NCBI GenBank assembly: GCA_021769545.1
Contig: JAETSS010000038.1
Span: 1-8,950, forward strand
From: Eubacterium sp.
Lineage (GTDB): Bacteria > Bacillota_A > Clostridia > Peptostreptococcales > Anaerovoracaceae
Length of the DNA: 8,950 nt
Direction of reading: 5' to 3'
The notes beneath the pieces are model-generated. The model made no database searches. It was not told the DNA's origin and was given only the letters and a program-made list of their open reading frames with translations. The position numbers and the translations under genes were made by a program. The first letter of the stretch is position 1. Every line of letters begins with the position of its first letter. Below, piece after piece: positions 1-5,878 of this stretch.

Positions 1-423
1 CCTGTCCTCAAGGCCCATGCCCAGCATAGTCAGTTTTTCCCTGAAAAGCTCTCTGTCGGCTTTGTTTATACCTGCCTGAAAGCCTCTGCTCCGCATCTTG
101 TTATATGCGATGGACAGATTTTCCTCTATGGTCATATCGAAGGCCGTGCCCTTGAGAGGGTCCTGGAATACCCTGCCGATCAGCCTGGCTCTCTTATGCT
201 CCGGGAGCTTTGATATGTCCTTGCCGTCGAGGATTATCCTGCCGCTGTCTACCGGAAATACTCCTGCAATGGAGTTCATCAGCGTAGATTTTCCGGCTCC
301 GTTACTTCCTATGATGGTTATGAAATCACCCGGTCTTCCATGAAAATCCACATTGTTGAGGGCTCTCATCTCATTGATGGTCCCTTTGCCGAACACCTTG
401 GTGAGATTTTCTATCTTAAGCAT
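1..423 (-). CDS. ABC transporter ATP-binding protein, TrpZ-like (N-terminal part, cut by window edge)
   Basis: This is the cytoplasmic ATPase of an ABC importer; it would hydrolyse ATP to drive the permease encoded just upstream. Only the first 141 residues are present, and the frame is still open at base 1. Visible motifs are Walker A, GSNGAGKST, at residues 39-47 and a Q-loop, VFQDP, around Gln87. The signature motif, Walker B and H-loop lie outside the window. The start is supported by a GGAGGTGA ribosome site a few bases upstream. It overlaps the end of the permease gene by 8 bases (ATGCTTAA), which suggests translational coupling. The substrate, probably tryptophan, is inferred from the T-box in front of the operon and the partner families, not from this protein. 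ATPase identity is sure; substrate is moderate. Confidence 0.93.
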   Translation of the reverse strand, partial: MLKIENLTKVFGKGTINEMRALNNVDFHGRPGDFITIIGSNGAGKSTLMNSIAGVFPVDSGRIILDGKDISKLPEHKRARLIGRVFQDPLKGTAFDMTIEENLSIAYNKMRSRGFQAGINKADRELFREKLTMLGMGLEDR

Positions 424-1348
424 CCTTCTCACCTCCGTTTGATTTTTTCTTTCTCAGGGAGAAGCTTTCTCCCATCATGCCCATTGCAAGGGCTATGGTA
501 ACGATTACCGCCGAAACCAGCTTCAGGTCGGTCGGAGGCATTCCTATATAAAGGGCCACTCCGATGACCATTCTGTAGAGCACCGCTCCCAGCGCCACAG
601 CTACGAGTCGTCTCATGAGGCTGCTGGTTCCGAAGATGACCTCGCCGATTATTACAGATGCCAGACCGATGACTACCATACCGGTACCCATTCCCACGTC
701 CGAATAGCCCTGATACTGTGCAAGCATGCCGCCTGCAAGTCCCACAAGACCGTTGGATACGGAAAGTCCCAGAAGCTTCATGTTGTCGCTGCTTATTCCC
801 GCAGCTCTTACCATCTCTTCATTATCTCCCGTAGCTCTCAGGGCGAAGCCCTTTCTCGTCTTGAGGAAGCCGTAGAGAAGCAGGATTATCACCGCCGCTA
901 TCACGACTCCGAGAACTATGGCGCTCCACTTGAATCCGCCCAGTGTGTCCTCCGCTATTTTGTAAAGGGTAGGCGTACTGTTGAGATTTATGTTGGCCTT
1001 GCCCTGTATCCTCAAATTGATTGAATATATACCAAGCATCACCAGTATACCCGCAAGCAGCGGCTGTATCTTCAATTTGGTGTTGAGAAGCGCCGTTATG
1101 GCACCTGCGCCCATGCCGAAAATAAAGGCAAGTATAAGGCCCAGTATGCACATTATCCCCTGCATCACAGGGCTCATGCCTGTGGCTGCAGTACACATCA
1201 CCGCAGAAATCGCAGCGCCGGTAACGATACTTCCGTCTACCGTCAGGTCCGGTGTATTGAGGGTCCTGAAAGACAAGAACACGCCCAGAGCCAGGATCGA
1301 ATATATCAATCCCAGCTCCAATGCTTCGAGTAACATCACTACTAACAT
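416..1348 (-). CDS. ABC transporter permease, branched-chain-amino-acid type, TrpY-like
   Basis: This is an integral membrane permease of 310 residues. Most of the protein is hydrophobic segments separated by short loops, consistent with roughly eight or nine membrane passes, and it ends in a basic tail (LRKKKSNGGEKDA). The region near RATGDNEEMVRAAGI (about residues 172-186) looks like the cytoplasmic coupling loop seen in LivH/LivM-type permeases. Its partners are a pfam04392-like binding protein upstream and an ATPase downstream, the order of TrpXYZ-type importers. The start lies one base past the stop of the binding-protein gene and has an AGGAAG ribosome site about 9 bases before the ATG; Met5 is a possible alternative start. 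Family is confident; tryptophan as substrate is inferred from the T-box leader. Confidence 0.92.
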   Translation of the reverse strand: MLVVMLLEALELGLIYSILALGVFLSFRTLNTPDLTVDGSIVTGAAISAVMCTAATGMSPVMQGIMCILGLILAFIFGMGAGAITALLNTKLKIQPLLAGILVMLGIYSINLRIQGKANINLNSTPTLYKIAEDTLGGFKWSAIVLGVVIAAVIILLLYGFLKTRKGFALRATGDNEEMVRAAGISSDNMKLLGLSVSNGLVGLAGGMLAQYQGYSDVGMGTGMVVIGLASVIIGEVIFGTSSLMRRLVAVALGAVLYRMVIGVALYIGMPPTDLKLVSAVIVTIALAMGMMGESFSLRKKKSNGGEKDA

Positions 1349-1349
1349 T

Positions 1350-2345
1350 TTATAAATCTTCCTTTGCTAAGTCGGTTGCTTTTTCCATGATATCATCAGG
1401 TATCTTAAGACCCATGCTTTCAGCAGTCTGACTGTTGATGTAGATCGCCATTTCGTCCATGGTCCTTACAGGCATTTCCGCAGGGTCTGCTCCGTTGATG
1501 ATCTCTATTATCATTTTCGCTGTTTCCTGACCGAGATATTCATAATCCACTCCGTAAGTAGCGAAGGCTCCGTCCTTTACCATGGAGTCAGCGCCTACAT
1601 AGAACGGCACCTTGGCTTCGGTGAACACCTGATTTGCCGTTGCTATGGCTGATGCTACAGTATTATCGGTAGGTGAGAATACGATATCGCATTTCTTCGC
1701 CAGATTCTGGGCCGCAGGCTGGATCTCGTTGGCGCTTGTGATGGCAGATTCCTCTACCTTGAGGTCGTTTGCCTCGGCATATTCCTTAAGGGCTTCGATG
1801 GCCGATACCGAGTTCGTCTCACTTGAGTTGTAAAGTGCGCCTATGGTCTTAAATCCCGGTGTTATTTCCCGGGCAAGACCCATTATCTTATCTACTGAGA
1901 TCACGTCCGATGTTCCCGTGACATTGCCGCCCGGCTTTTCCATATCAGCGACTACCTCTGCCGCCACAGGGTCGGTAACTGCCGAGAACACGATAGGTAT
2001 CTCATCAGTCTCTCCCATAGCTACCTGAGCTGCAGGTGTCGTTATGGCCACTATGATGTCCATGTCGTCTGCAACGAAGCCCTGACAGATAGTCTTGAGG
2101 TTCGACTGCTCGTTCTGTGCGTTCTTGTAGTCTATGACTATGTTTTCCCCGTCAACGTAACCGTCCTCTTCAAGCTGTGCTATTATGGACTCTCTGATCT
2201 GGTCAAGTGACGTATGCTCAACAAGCTGTACCAGACCTATCTTAACAGTCTCATCATCGCTGCCGCCCGATCCGCCGCAGCCTGTCAATACCACTGATAC
2301 TACCATCAGCATCATCATTAAAATCGCTAAACATTTCTTTTTCAT
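1350..2345 (-). CDS. ABC transporter substrate-binding lipoprotein, TrpX-like
   Basis: This 331-residue protein is exported and anchored by a lipid. It has a short basic start (MKKK), a hydrophobic core and the lipobox LTGC, with Cys23 as the predicted lipidated residue, followed by a Gly/Ser linker. The body resembles the pfam04392 (ABC_sub_bind) family with a type I periplasmic-binding fold: VKIGLVQLVEHTSLDQI begins the first lobe, and IVFSAVTDPVAAEVV and FSPTDNTVASAI are typical family stretches. It would capture substrate outside the membrane and deliver it to the permease encoded next. A GAGGAG site sits about six bases before the ATG. The gene lies 215 bases behind a T-box terminator. 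The UGG specifier there suggests tryptophan, which is how predicted TrpX proteins are recognised. Another aromatic substrate cannot be excluded. Confidence 0.9.
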   Translation of the reverse strand: MKKKCLAILMMMLMVVSVVLTGCGGSGGSDDETVKIGLVQLVEHTSLDQIRESIIAQLEEDGYVDGENIVIDYKNAQNEQSNLKTICQGFVADDMDIIVAITTPAAQVAMGETDEIPIVFSAVTDPVAAEVVADMEKPGGNVTGTSDVISVDKIMGLAREITPGFKTIGALYNSSETNSVSAIEALKEYAEANDLKVEESAITSANEIQPAAQNLAKKCDIVFSPTDNTVASAIATANQVFTEAKVPFYVGADSMVKDGAFATYGVDYEYLGQETAKMIIEIINGADPAEMPVRTMDEMAIYINSQTAESMGLKIPDDIMEKATDLAKEDL

Positions 2346-2560
2346 TTTTTCTCCTCTTTTCCGGGACTTTTTCGCCGATAGATCCTTCTTTCTCAGCGAT
2401 GCGCCCCTCTCCTTTCTGGTGCTTTTTACCGATCAGTATGCCAAAAGTCGATATCGTGTTTGTTACACACTATCTGCCATTAGAAAACTCCTATTTGACA
2501 CTCTGATCTTTTATCGTAGTCAAGAGTCTCCGCAAAGTATGTGGTCGCAAAATACATGGT
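2346..2560 (-). other. Long untranslated stretch between T-box terminator and binding-protein gene
   Basis: About 215 bases separate the T-box terminator from the binding-protein start, which is long for a T-box operon. The stretch holds a six-codon frame, MADSV plus stop (2480 to 2463), with a good AGGAG site seven bases upstream. It also holds a GTGT/ACAC mini-hairpin and an imperfect hairpin at 2372-2399 (arms TCGCCGA and TCAGCGA on the plus strand, one mismatch). No clear second promoter or terminator was seen. Whether any of this acts on the operon is unknown. Confidence 0.4.
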
Positions 2561-2598
2561 AAAAAAATAACGCATGTCCTATGTTCAAGGACAAGCGT
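2561..2598 (-). terminator. Intrinsic terminator of the T-box leader
   Basis: Read on the minus strand, ACGCTTGTCCT pairs with AGGACATGCGT: ten of eleven pairs with one T-T mismatch, around the loop TGAACAT, followed directly by TATTTTTTT. The left arm contains CCT of the CCTTG (2590-2586) that also pairs with CAAGG (2618-2614) to close the antiterminator. The two folds therefore exclude each other, as expected for T-box attenuation. Confidence 0.92.
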
Positions 2599-2872
2599 CT
2601 GCCTGCGGTACCACCTTGTTTAATGCAAAATGCATTCTCTCTGCAGAGTGCCAACACACTCCTCGCACGTTACGCCTGCGTAGCGTCTCAGCTACTGGAA
2701 AGTTTCATACTATCAGCGTCGTATATCACTGCTGTCAGTTCTTCCGCTTTCTTTCACATCGCCCTCTGAGGCCCATTTACTGAAACTGCGTCTATCCGGA
2801 TCGCACCATCCCGGACTCTCTGTGAAACCGTTCCTCAGTTTTACTTCCTCGTCTTCGGTTTAGTATTTATCT
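2561..2872 (-). promoter_or_regulatory. T-box riboswitch leader, predicted specifier UGG (tryptophan)
   Basis: A T-box leader binds a matching tRNA; when the tRNA is uncharged, its free 3' end stabilises an antiterminator and the operon is read. Read on the minus strand, Stem I is closed by GAGG (2850-2847) and CCTC (2771-2768). The specifier loop carries AGTA (2845-2842) on its 5' side and AAATGGG on its 3' side, with ACTGA/TCAGT pairing above it. UGG at 2775-2773 is followed by one purine and then the stem, the usual codon position. The conserved AGAGAG bulge and an apical hairpin (TCCGG/CCGGA, loop with ATGGTGCGAT) follow. An AATGCA/TGCATT hairpin precedes the T-box core AGGTGGTACCGC (2616-2605). 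The antiterminator pairs CAAGG with CCTTG. The element class is very clear; the Trp reading is strong but was made by eye. Confidence 0.93.
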
Positions 2873-2878
2873 TTTGAT

Positions 2879-2908
2879 ATACTACCACCATGCAATGGAT
2901 CAAGTCAA
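2879..2908 (-). promoter_or_regulatory. Promoter of the T-box/ABC importer operon
   Basis: A sigma-A type promoter reads leftward: -35 TTGACT (2908-2903), an 18-base spacer, and -10 TAGTAT (2884-2879). The expected start of transcription is near 2872, which puts Stem I of the T-box about 20 bases into the RNA. It lies in the gap just after the broken nuclease-like gene, so the importer need not depend on read-through from that gene. Confidence 0.7.
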
Positions 2909-2923
2909 GTGGAAATTTGGTCA

Positions 2924-2941
2924 AATCAAGCGAATCAAGCG
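2924..2941. repeat. Tandem 9-bp repeat AATCAAGCG just upstream of the T-box promoter
   Basis: AATCAAGCG occurs twice head to tail on the plus strand at 2924-2932 and 2933-2941. Two further TCAAG copies follow at 2900-2904 and 2905-2909, overlapping the -35 box. The cluster ends a few bases from the stop of the broken gene. It may be an operator for the importer promoter or simply a local duplication; there is no direct evidence of binding. Confidence 0.4.
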
Positions 2942-2946
2942 AAAAT

Positions 2947-3384
2947 TCAAAGAAGCATCGCCTCTGCGATCCGCTCAAGCTGTGTCATATCAAGGCTTCC
3001 TCGTCCTTCGCTGTACGTGGCTATAAAATTGTCATATGGAAGGAATCCGTTTTTTTCATACAGAAACCGCTTATGTCTGTTCCTTTCTGCATAACCGGGA
3101 TCATCCATCATTCCGAAATGCTCCCATATAATGATTTTGCCGTCCGATCTTCTCTTTATGGTAAAGTCAGGGTAAACAAAATTTCCCTCCAGAACCAGTC
3201 TTTCCTCATATTTATACGGAATCCGTCTATTTTCCAAAAATGTACATATTATCAATTCCTCTTTCGATCTGACTTTTACCCCTGCAGATGTCATATGACG
3301 TTTATTCTCCGGCTTATAGGGATTCTCATATCTGGGCAGCGACAGCCATTCCTCTATACTGCGATTATACTTACCCCCCGGCCT
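2947..3384 (-). pseudogene. PD-(D/E)XK nuclease-like protein, C-terminal half (frameshifted from the upstream half)
   Basis: This frame is open from 3384 to the TGA at 2947. Its first good ATG is at 3294, but the family-like sequence starts earlier (KYNRSIEEWLSLPRYENPYKPENKRH, about 26 residues), so the ATG is probably not a natural start. Features seen are VRSKEELII, YKYEERL, YPDF and IIWEHFG. The conserved E, PD and WEH pattern resembles the PD-(D/E)XK or Vsr/DUF559-like nuclease fold, although the usual catalytic Lys of ExK is replaced (EHF). This sequence pattern recurs in uncharacterised clostridial proteins. Fusing it to the upstream half gives about 270 residues. Nuclease function is inference. 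The stretch is visibly richer in A and T than the operons around it. Confidence 0.7.
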
Positions 3385-3760
3385 TTACCGTAAGGTCCAC
3401 ATTGTTAAGATCTATATCAAAATCCGTGTGTTCCAATATTCTCTTTCCCACATCATGAGGCAAAACATTTTGAAGCTCTACATACTGAGAATACAGTATC
3501 TTTAAAAGCTCTATATTATTTTCAACACATCGTAATGTTTCGCACATACATTTGCGCCTGAACATTTGATTTATCATCGGCATTTTGTCTCTGGAAAGAT
3601 ACTTTTCCCTCCCATTTTGAAGCATATACGGTCTGCTTTTTCCATGTTCACATTTAAAATATAGATTTCCCTCAGGCAAACTGCCCAAGATATTATCAAC
3701 ATCATTTTTTATGTTCATGCAAAGTTCCAGTTCGCTCTTAATATTCTGCTTTGTTATCAT
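3371..3760 (-). pseudogene. PD-(D/E)XK nuclease-like protein, N-terminal half (ends at a frameshift)
   Basis: This is a 129-residue frame starting at 3760 behind AGGGGAACAAGGAA and a strong promoter. It contains LPEGNLYFKCEHGKSRPYM and REKYLSRDK, then a helical, charged stretch (about residues 60-105); I associate this layout with the N-terminal region of the same uncharacterised clostridial family as the downstream half. It ends in Ala-Gly-Gly and TAA at the six-G run. The next frame opens only at 3384, so the two frames share just 11 bases. Removing one G joins them as VKAGG-KYNRSIEEW. A recent mutation, a sequence error, or rarely a +1 ribosomal shift could explain this. If translated alone, the product would lack the nuclease-like domain. 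Confidence 0.7.
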
Positions 3761-3792
3761 TTCCTTGTTCCCCTTTTATTTACTTTTTTTAC

Positions 3793-3821
3793 ATTATATT
3801 CCTTTCGGGGCAGTTTTGCAA
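3793..3821 (-). promoter_or_regulatory. Promoter of the broken nuclease-like gene
   Basis: Read on the minus strand, -35 TTGCAA (3821-3816), a spacer of exactly 17 bases, and a perfect -10 TATAAT (3798-3793). Transcription would start near 3786, about 25 bases before the start codon. The promoter is intact although the gene is interrupted, which favours a recent lesion or a sequence error over old decay. Confidence 0.75.
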
Positions 3822-3838
3822 TAACCTTCTGCGAATCT

Positions 3839-3879
3839 TTTTCAGCGATAATTGCTTTTTTATGATCTATCGCTGAAAA
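3839..3879. repeat. Perfect 12-bp inverted repeat, diverged outer unit of the hairpin array
   Basis: TTTTCAGCGATA (3839-3850) pairs perfectly with TATCGCTGAAAA (3868-3879) around a 17-base loop. The distance from the first arm to the second arm (about 30 bases) and the TTCAGCG start match the tandem units at 3903-4150, so this looks like a sixth, diverged copy. It lies just upstream of the -35 box of the nuclease-like gene (3821). There is no T-run beside it that would make a good terminator. Confidence 0.65.
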
Positions 3880-3902
3880 TCCACAAATCCTGATCTTCCG
3901 TT

Positions 3903-4150
3903 TTCAGCGGAATAGGCTGTATTTTATCCTTGTCGCGGAAAGCTTTCTTCCTTCTTCAGCGGAACTATGCTATATCGGGATTTACCGCGGAATGTTTTCC
4001 TTCATCTTCAGCGGAGCTATGACATATCGGTATCTTCCGCGGAAAGCTTTCTTCCTTTTTCAGCGGAACTATGCTATATCGAACTTACCGCGGAAAGTTC
4101 CCTGCACTTTTCAGCGGTACTACACTATATTGAACCTCTCCGCGGAAACT
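3903..4150. repeat. Five tandem units of about 52 bp with imperfect inverted arms
   Basis: Units begin with TTCAGCGG at 3903, 3955, 4007, 4059 and 4110, giving spacings of 52, 52, 52 and 51. Each continues with a variable ACTATGCTATATCG-like middle, a second arm CCGCGGAA about 31 bases after the start, and then mostly a pyrimidine-rich GCTTTCTTCCTT linker. TTCAGCGG and CCGCGGAA pair with a single A-G mismatch, so each unit can form a hairpin; the second arm can also pair across the linker with the first arm of the next unit. The last unit lacks the linker. The period is close to five helical turns. The array fills the gap between the cyclophilin gene and the nuclease-like gene, and its function is unknown. 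Confidence 0.88.
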
Positions 4151-4155
4151 ATACG

Positions 4156-4186
4156 AAAAAAGGCTGTGCAGTGGGTTTCCATAGCC
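4156..4186 (-). terminator. Possible intrinsic terminator of the cyclophilin gene
   Basis: Read on the minus strand, GGCTATG pairs with CACAGCC (one A-C mismatch) around an 11-base loop, followed directly by TTTTTT. It lies about 80 bases past the cyclophilin stop and immediately before the hairpin array. The stem is short and imperfect, so termination may be partial. Confidence 0.5.
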
Positions 4187-4264
4187 CTTACTTACATCAG
4201 CCTCTTAATTTCAATCAATTTAATTATCTGTTTTATTAATCTTATGTGCTTTAATTTACCTATC

Positions 4265-4747
4265 TTACGCTTCTTCGATAGTGACCTTCTTCATTACCTG
4301 CGGTACATCAGGCTTATCCATCATATTGCGCTTCTGGCCTACGATGGTGTCTGCGGCTTCCATACCCTCGATGATCTTTCCGAAAGCAGCGTACTGTCCG
4401 TCGAGATGAGGGGCATCGGCAACCATGATGAAGAACTGTGATCCTGCCGAATTCGGATTCATCGATCTTGCCATCGATAACACGCCTCTTTCGTGCTTAA
4501 GATTATTTTTGAATCCGTTTGCAGCGAATTCGCCTTCAATGCTGTATCCCGGGCCGCCCATTCCCGTTCCGTCAGGGCATCCTCCCTGGATCATGAATCC
4601 CGGTATTACTCTGTGGAAAATCAGTCCGTCATAAAAGCCTTCCTCAACCAGCTTTACGAAATTCTCAACAGTCTTCGGAGCGATTTCCGGGTAAAGTTCA
4701 CCTTTCATGATGTCGCCGTTTTCCATTTCGATCTTTACATATTTCAT
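4265..4747 (-). CDS. Cyclophilin-type peptidyl-prolyl cis-trans isomerase
   Basis: This 160-residue cytoplasmic enzyme interconverts cis and trans peptide bonds before proline and helps protein folding. No signal peptide is seen. The active-site stretch FHRVIPGFMIQGG spans residues 44-56, with the conserved Arg46, Phe51, Met52 and Gln54. SAGSQFFIM and HLDGQYAAFGKI complete the family pattern. The position equivalent to Trp121 of human cyclophilin A is His here, a change from Trp that usually means weak cyclosporin binding in bacterial members. The start has AGGAGG eight bases upstream. The gene sits alone, with a 121-base gap to the Nudix gene upstream and a long gap downstream. Family is certain; the exact paralogue name (ppiB type) is not settled. 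Confidence 0.96.
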   Translation of the reverse strand: MKYVKIEMENGDIMKGELYPEIAPKTVENFVKLVEEGFYDGLIFHRVIPGFMIQGGCPDGTGMGGPGYSIEGEFAANGFKNNLKHERGVLSMARSMNPNSAGSQFFIMVADAPHLDGQYAAFGKIIEGMEAADTIVGQKRNMMDKPDVPQVMKKVTIEEA

Positions 4748-4769
4748 TTTATTATCCTCCTGATTTTAT

Positions 4770-4801
4770 AATATAACGGCCTTAGCCGCAATCTCGGTCA
4801 A
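4770..4801 (-). promoter_or_regulatory. Possible promoter of the cyclophilin gene
   Basis: Read on the minus strand, TTGACC (4801-4796) and TATATT (4775-4770) lie 20 bases apart, longer than the usual 17; GTTATA at 18 bases is an alternative -10. An A/T-rich patch just before the AGGAGG site supports a start here, but read-through from the proS operon is also possible because no terminator is seen after the Nudix gene. Confidence 0.35.
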
Positions 4802-4868
4802 ACGTCTCAATGTGCCGCACCTGATCACCTGCATGTTTTGTTTTATGCAAAGCGTACAGTCCTACAGT

Positions 4869-5318
4869 CTAGCGCAGCTTAAATGCATCGTACTGCATGC
4901 TGCCGTCTGCGGTCATTTCCCAAAGCTCATCTCTGAGATATTCCGGATACAGATGCTCTATATTCTGCACCTCGTCATATGACATGAATCTTACCTCACG
5001 AAGCACCTGATGAGCATCGTCGAATTCCGGATCCTCTCCAAGGGCAAGCTTTCCGCCTGTGACCCTTGCAGTAAAGAAATTGACAAAGCGCTGTCCTCTC
5101 TCAGAGACTTCCTCTACGTGCCATATCATCCTAAGCACTTGGATATCAAGGCCCGTCTCTTCCCTGACTTCCCTGACGGCGGCTTCCGCTGCGCTCTCGC
5201 CGTCCTCGATACCGCCTCCGGGAGTCATCCAGATGTCCCTATCCTCATGGTGTTGCTTTACCAGCAGTATCCTGTTTTCTTCATCGAATATTATTACTCT
5301 TACTCCGCCTATCCACAT
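4869..5318 (-). CDS. Nudix hydrolase
   Basis: A 149-residue hydrolase that would cleave a nucleoside diphosphate linked to another group, using Mg2+ held by the Nudix box. The box is complete at residues 35-57: Gly35, five residues, Glu41, seven residues, then REVREETGL (Arg49, Glu50, Glu53, Glu54). PGGG precedes it and a beta-rich VRVIIFDEENRILLVKQ opens the domain. The C-terminal part (YPEYLRDELWE) does not reveal the substrate; oxidised nucleotides, sugar nucleotides or dinucleotides are all possible. The ATG overlaps the stop of the upstream CHR gene by 10 bases and its ribosome site is weak, so translation probably depends on the upstream gene. It is the last gene of the proS operon. Confidence 0.92.
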   Translation of the reverse strand: MWIGGVRVIIFDEENRILLVKQHHEDRDIWMTPGGGIEDGESAAEAAVREVREETGLDIQVLRMIWHVEEVSERGQRFVNFFTARVTGGKLALGEDPEFDDAHQVLREVRFMSYDEVQNIEHLYPEYLRDELWEMTADGSMQYDAFKLR

Positions 5319-5878
5319 AACAATGCACCTGCTATTCCCATTATTATCATTATTTTTATCGGTCTCATTTTAAATACGCTGACAAGCACTACGGTCACTG
5401 CGAAAATACCTATAGGTATCAGATTGAAATAATCTATGCCGCCTGTAAAAAGCTCTTTGGATATCAGAGGACCGTTTATCAAAACAGTCTCGCTGACGAA
5501 TATCGCCGCAGCGGCTATCATTCCCACCGTCACCGGTCTTATTCCCAGGAACGCTCCCTGTACTCCTTTGCTGTCATTGAATCTGTCTATGAACTTCATC
5601 ACTATCAGCATCAGAACAAAAGACGGGAGACATACTCCCAGCGTCGTAATCAGCGCTCCGGGAAGGCCCGAATAATTGAAGCCCACATAAGTCGCCGCAT
5701 TGACGGCAACAGGGCCCGGCGTCACCTGTGACAGTGCCACCAGATCGGAGAATTCCCTCGCAGTCATTATTCCAAAGTCCTGCACGCTCTGGAATATCAG
5801 CGGCAGCATGGCAAGTCCACCGCCAAAGCTGAACAGACCTATCCTGAAAAACATGGTGAAAAGATATACATATATCAT
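5309..5878 (-). CDS. Chromate transporter family protein (half-size CHR), second of a pair
   Basis: A 189-residue membrane protein with a single CHR domain. The family hallmarks are FRIGLFSFGGGLAMLPL (residues 11-27) and SQVTPGPVAVNAATYVG (50-66), followed by hydrophobic membrane segments. Half-size CHR proteins are usually encoded as adjacent pairs that act together, and this one lies directly behind another. Full-length ChrA expels chromate; for the short pairs in anaerobes the natural substrate is not established, so resistance should not be assumed. The start overlaps the upstream stop by four bases (ATGA) and has GGGAGGTG about six bases upstream. Its stop overlaps the Nudix start. Confidence 0.93.
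   Translation of the reverse strand: MIYVYLFTMFFRIGLFSFGGGLAMLPLIFQSVQDFGIMTAREFSDLVALSQVTPGPVAVNAATYVGFNYSGLPGALITTLGVCLPSFVLMLIVMKFIDRFNDSKGVQGAFLGIRPVTVGMIAAAAIFVSETVLINGPLISKELFTGGIDYFNLIPIGIFAVTVVLVSVFKMRPIKIMIIMGIAGALLCG

Noticed and set aside
2480..2557. 25-residue minus-strand frame MYFATTYFAETLDYDK...
   Set aside because: Its ATG lies directly behind the T-run of the terminator with no ribosome site, and the peptide has no Trp codons or recognisable features.
2890..3393. Plus-strand frame of 167 codons opposite the broken nuclease-like gene
   Set aside because: It lacks a ribosome site and is antisense to sequence with clear family motifs on the minus strand.
3903..4150. CRISPR array
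   Set aside because: The stretches between the arms are conserved from unit to unit, so there are no unique spacers, and no cas gene is present.
3967..4441. Plus-strand frames running through the hairpin array and the cyclophilin end
   Set aside because: The 52-bp period is not a multiple of three, so the repeated peptide shifts frame between units; there is no ribosome site, and the frames end antisense to the cyclophilin gene.
4748..4868. Terminator after the Nudix gene
   Set aside because: A TGCAT/ATGCA hairpin and a doubled CAGGTG are present on the minus strand, but neither is followed by a T-run.
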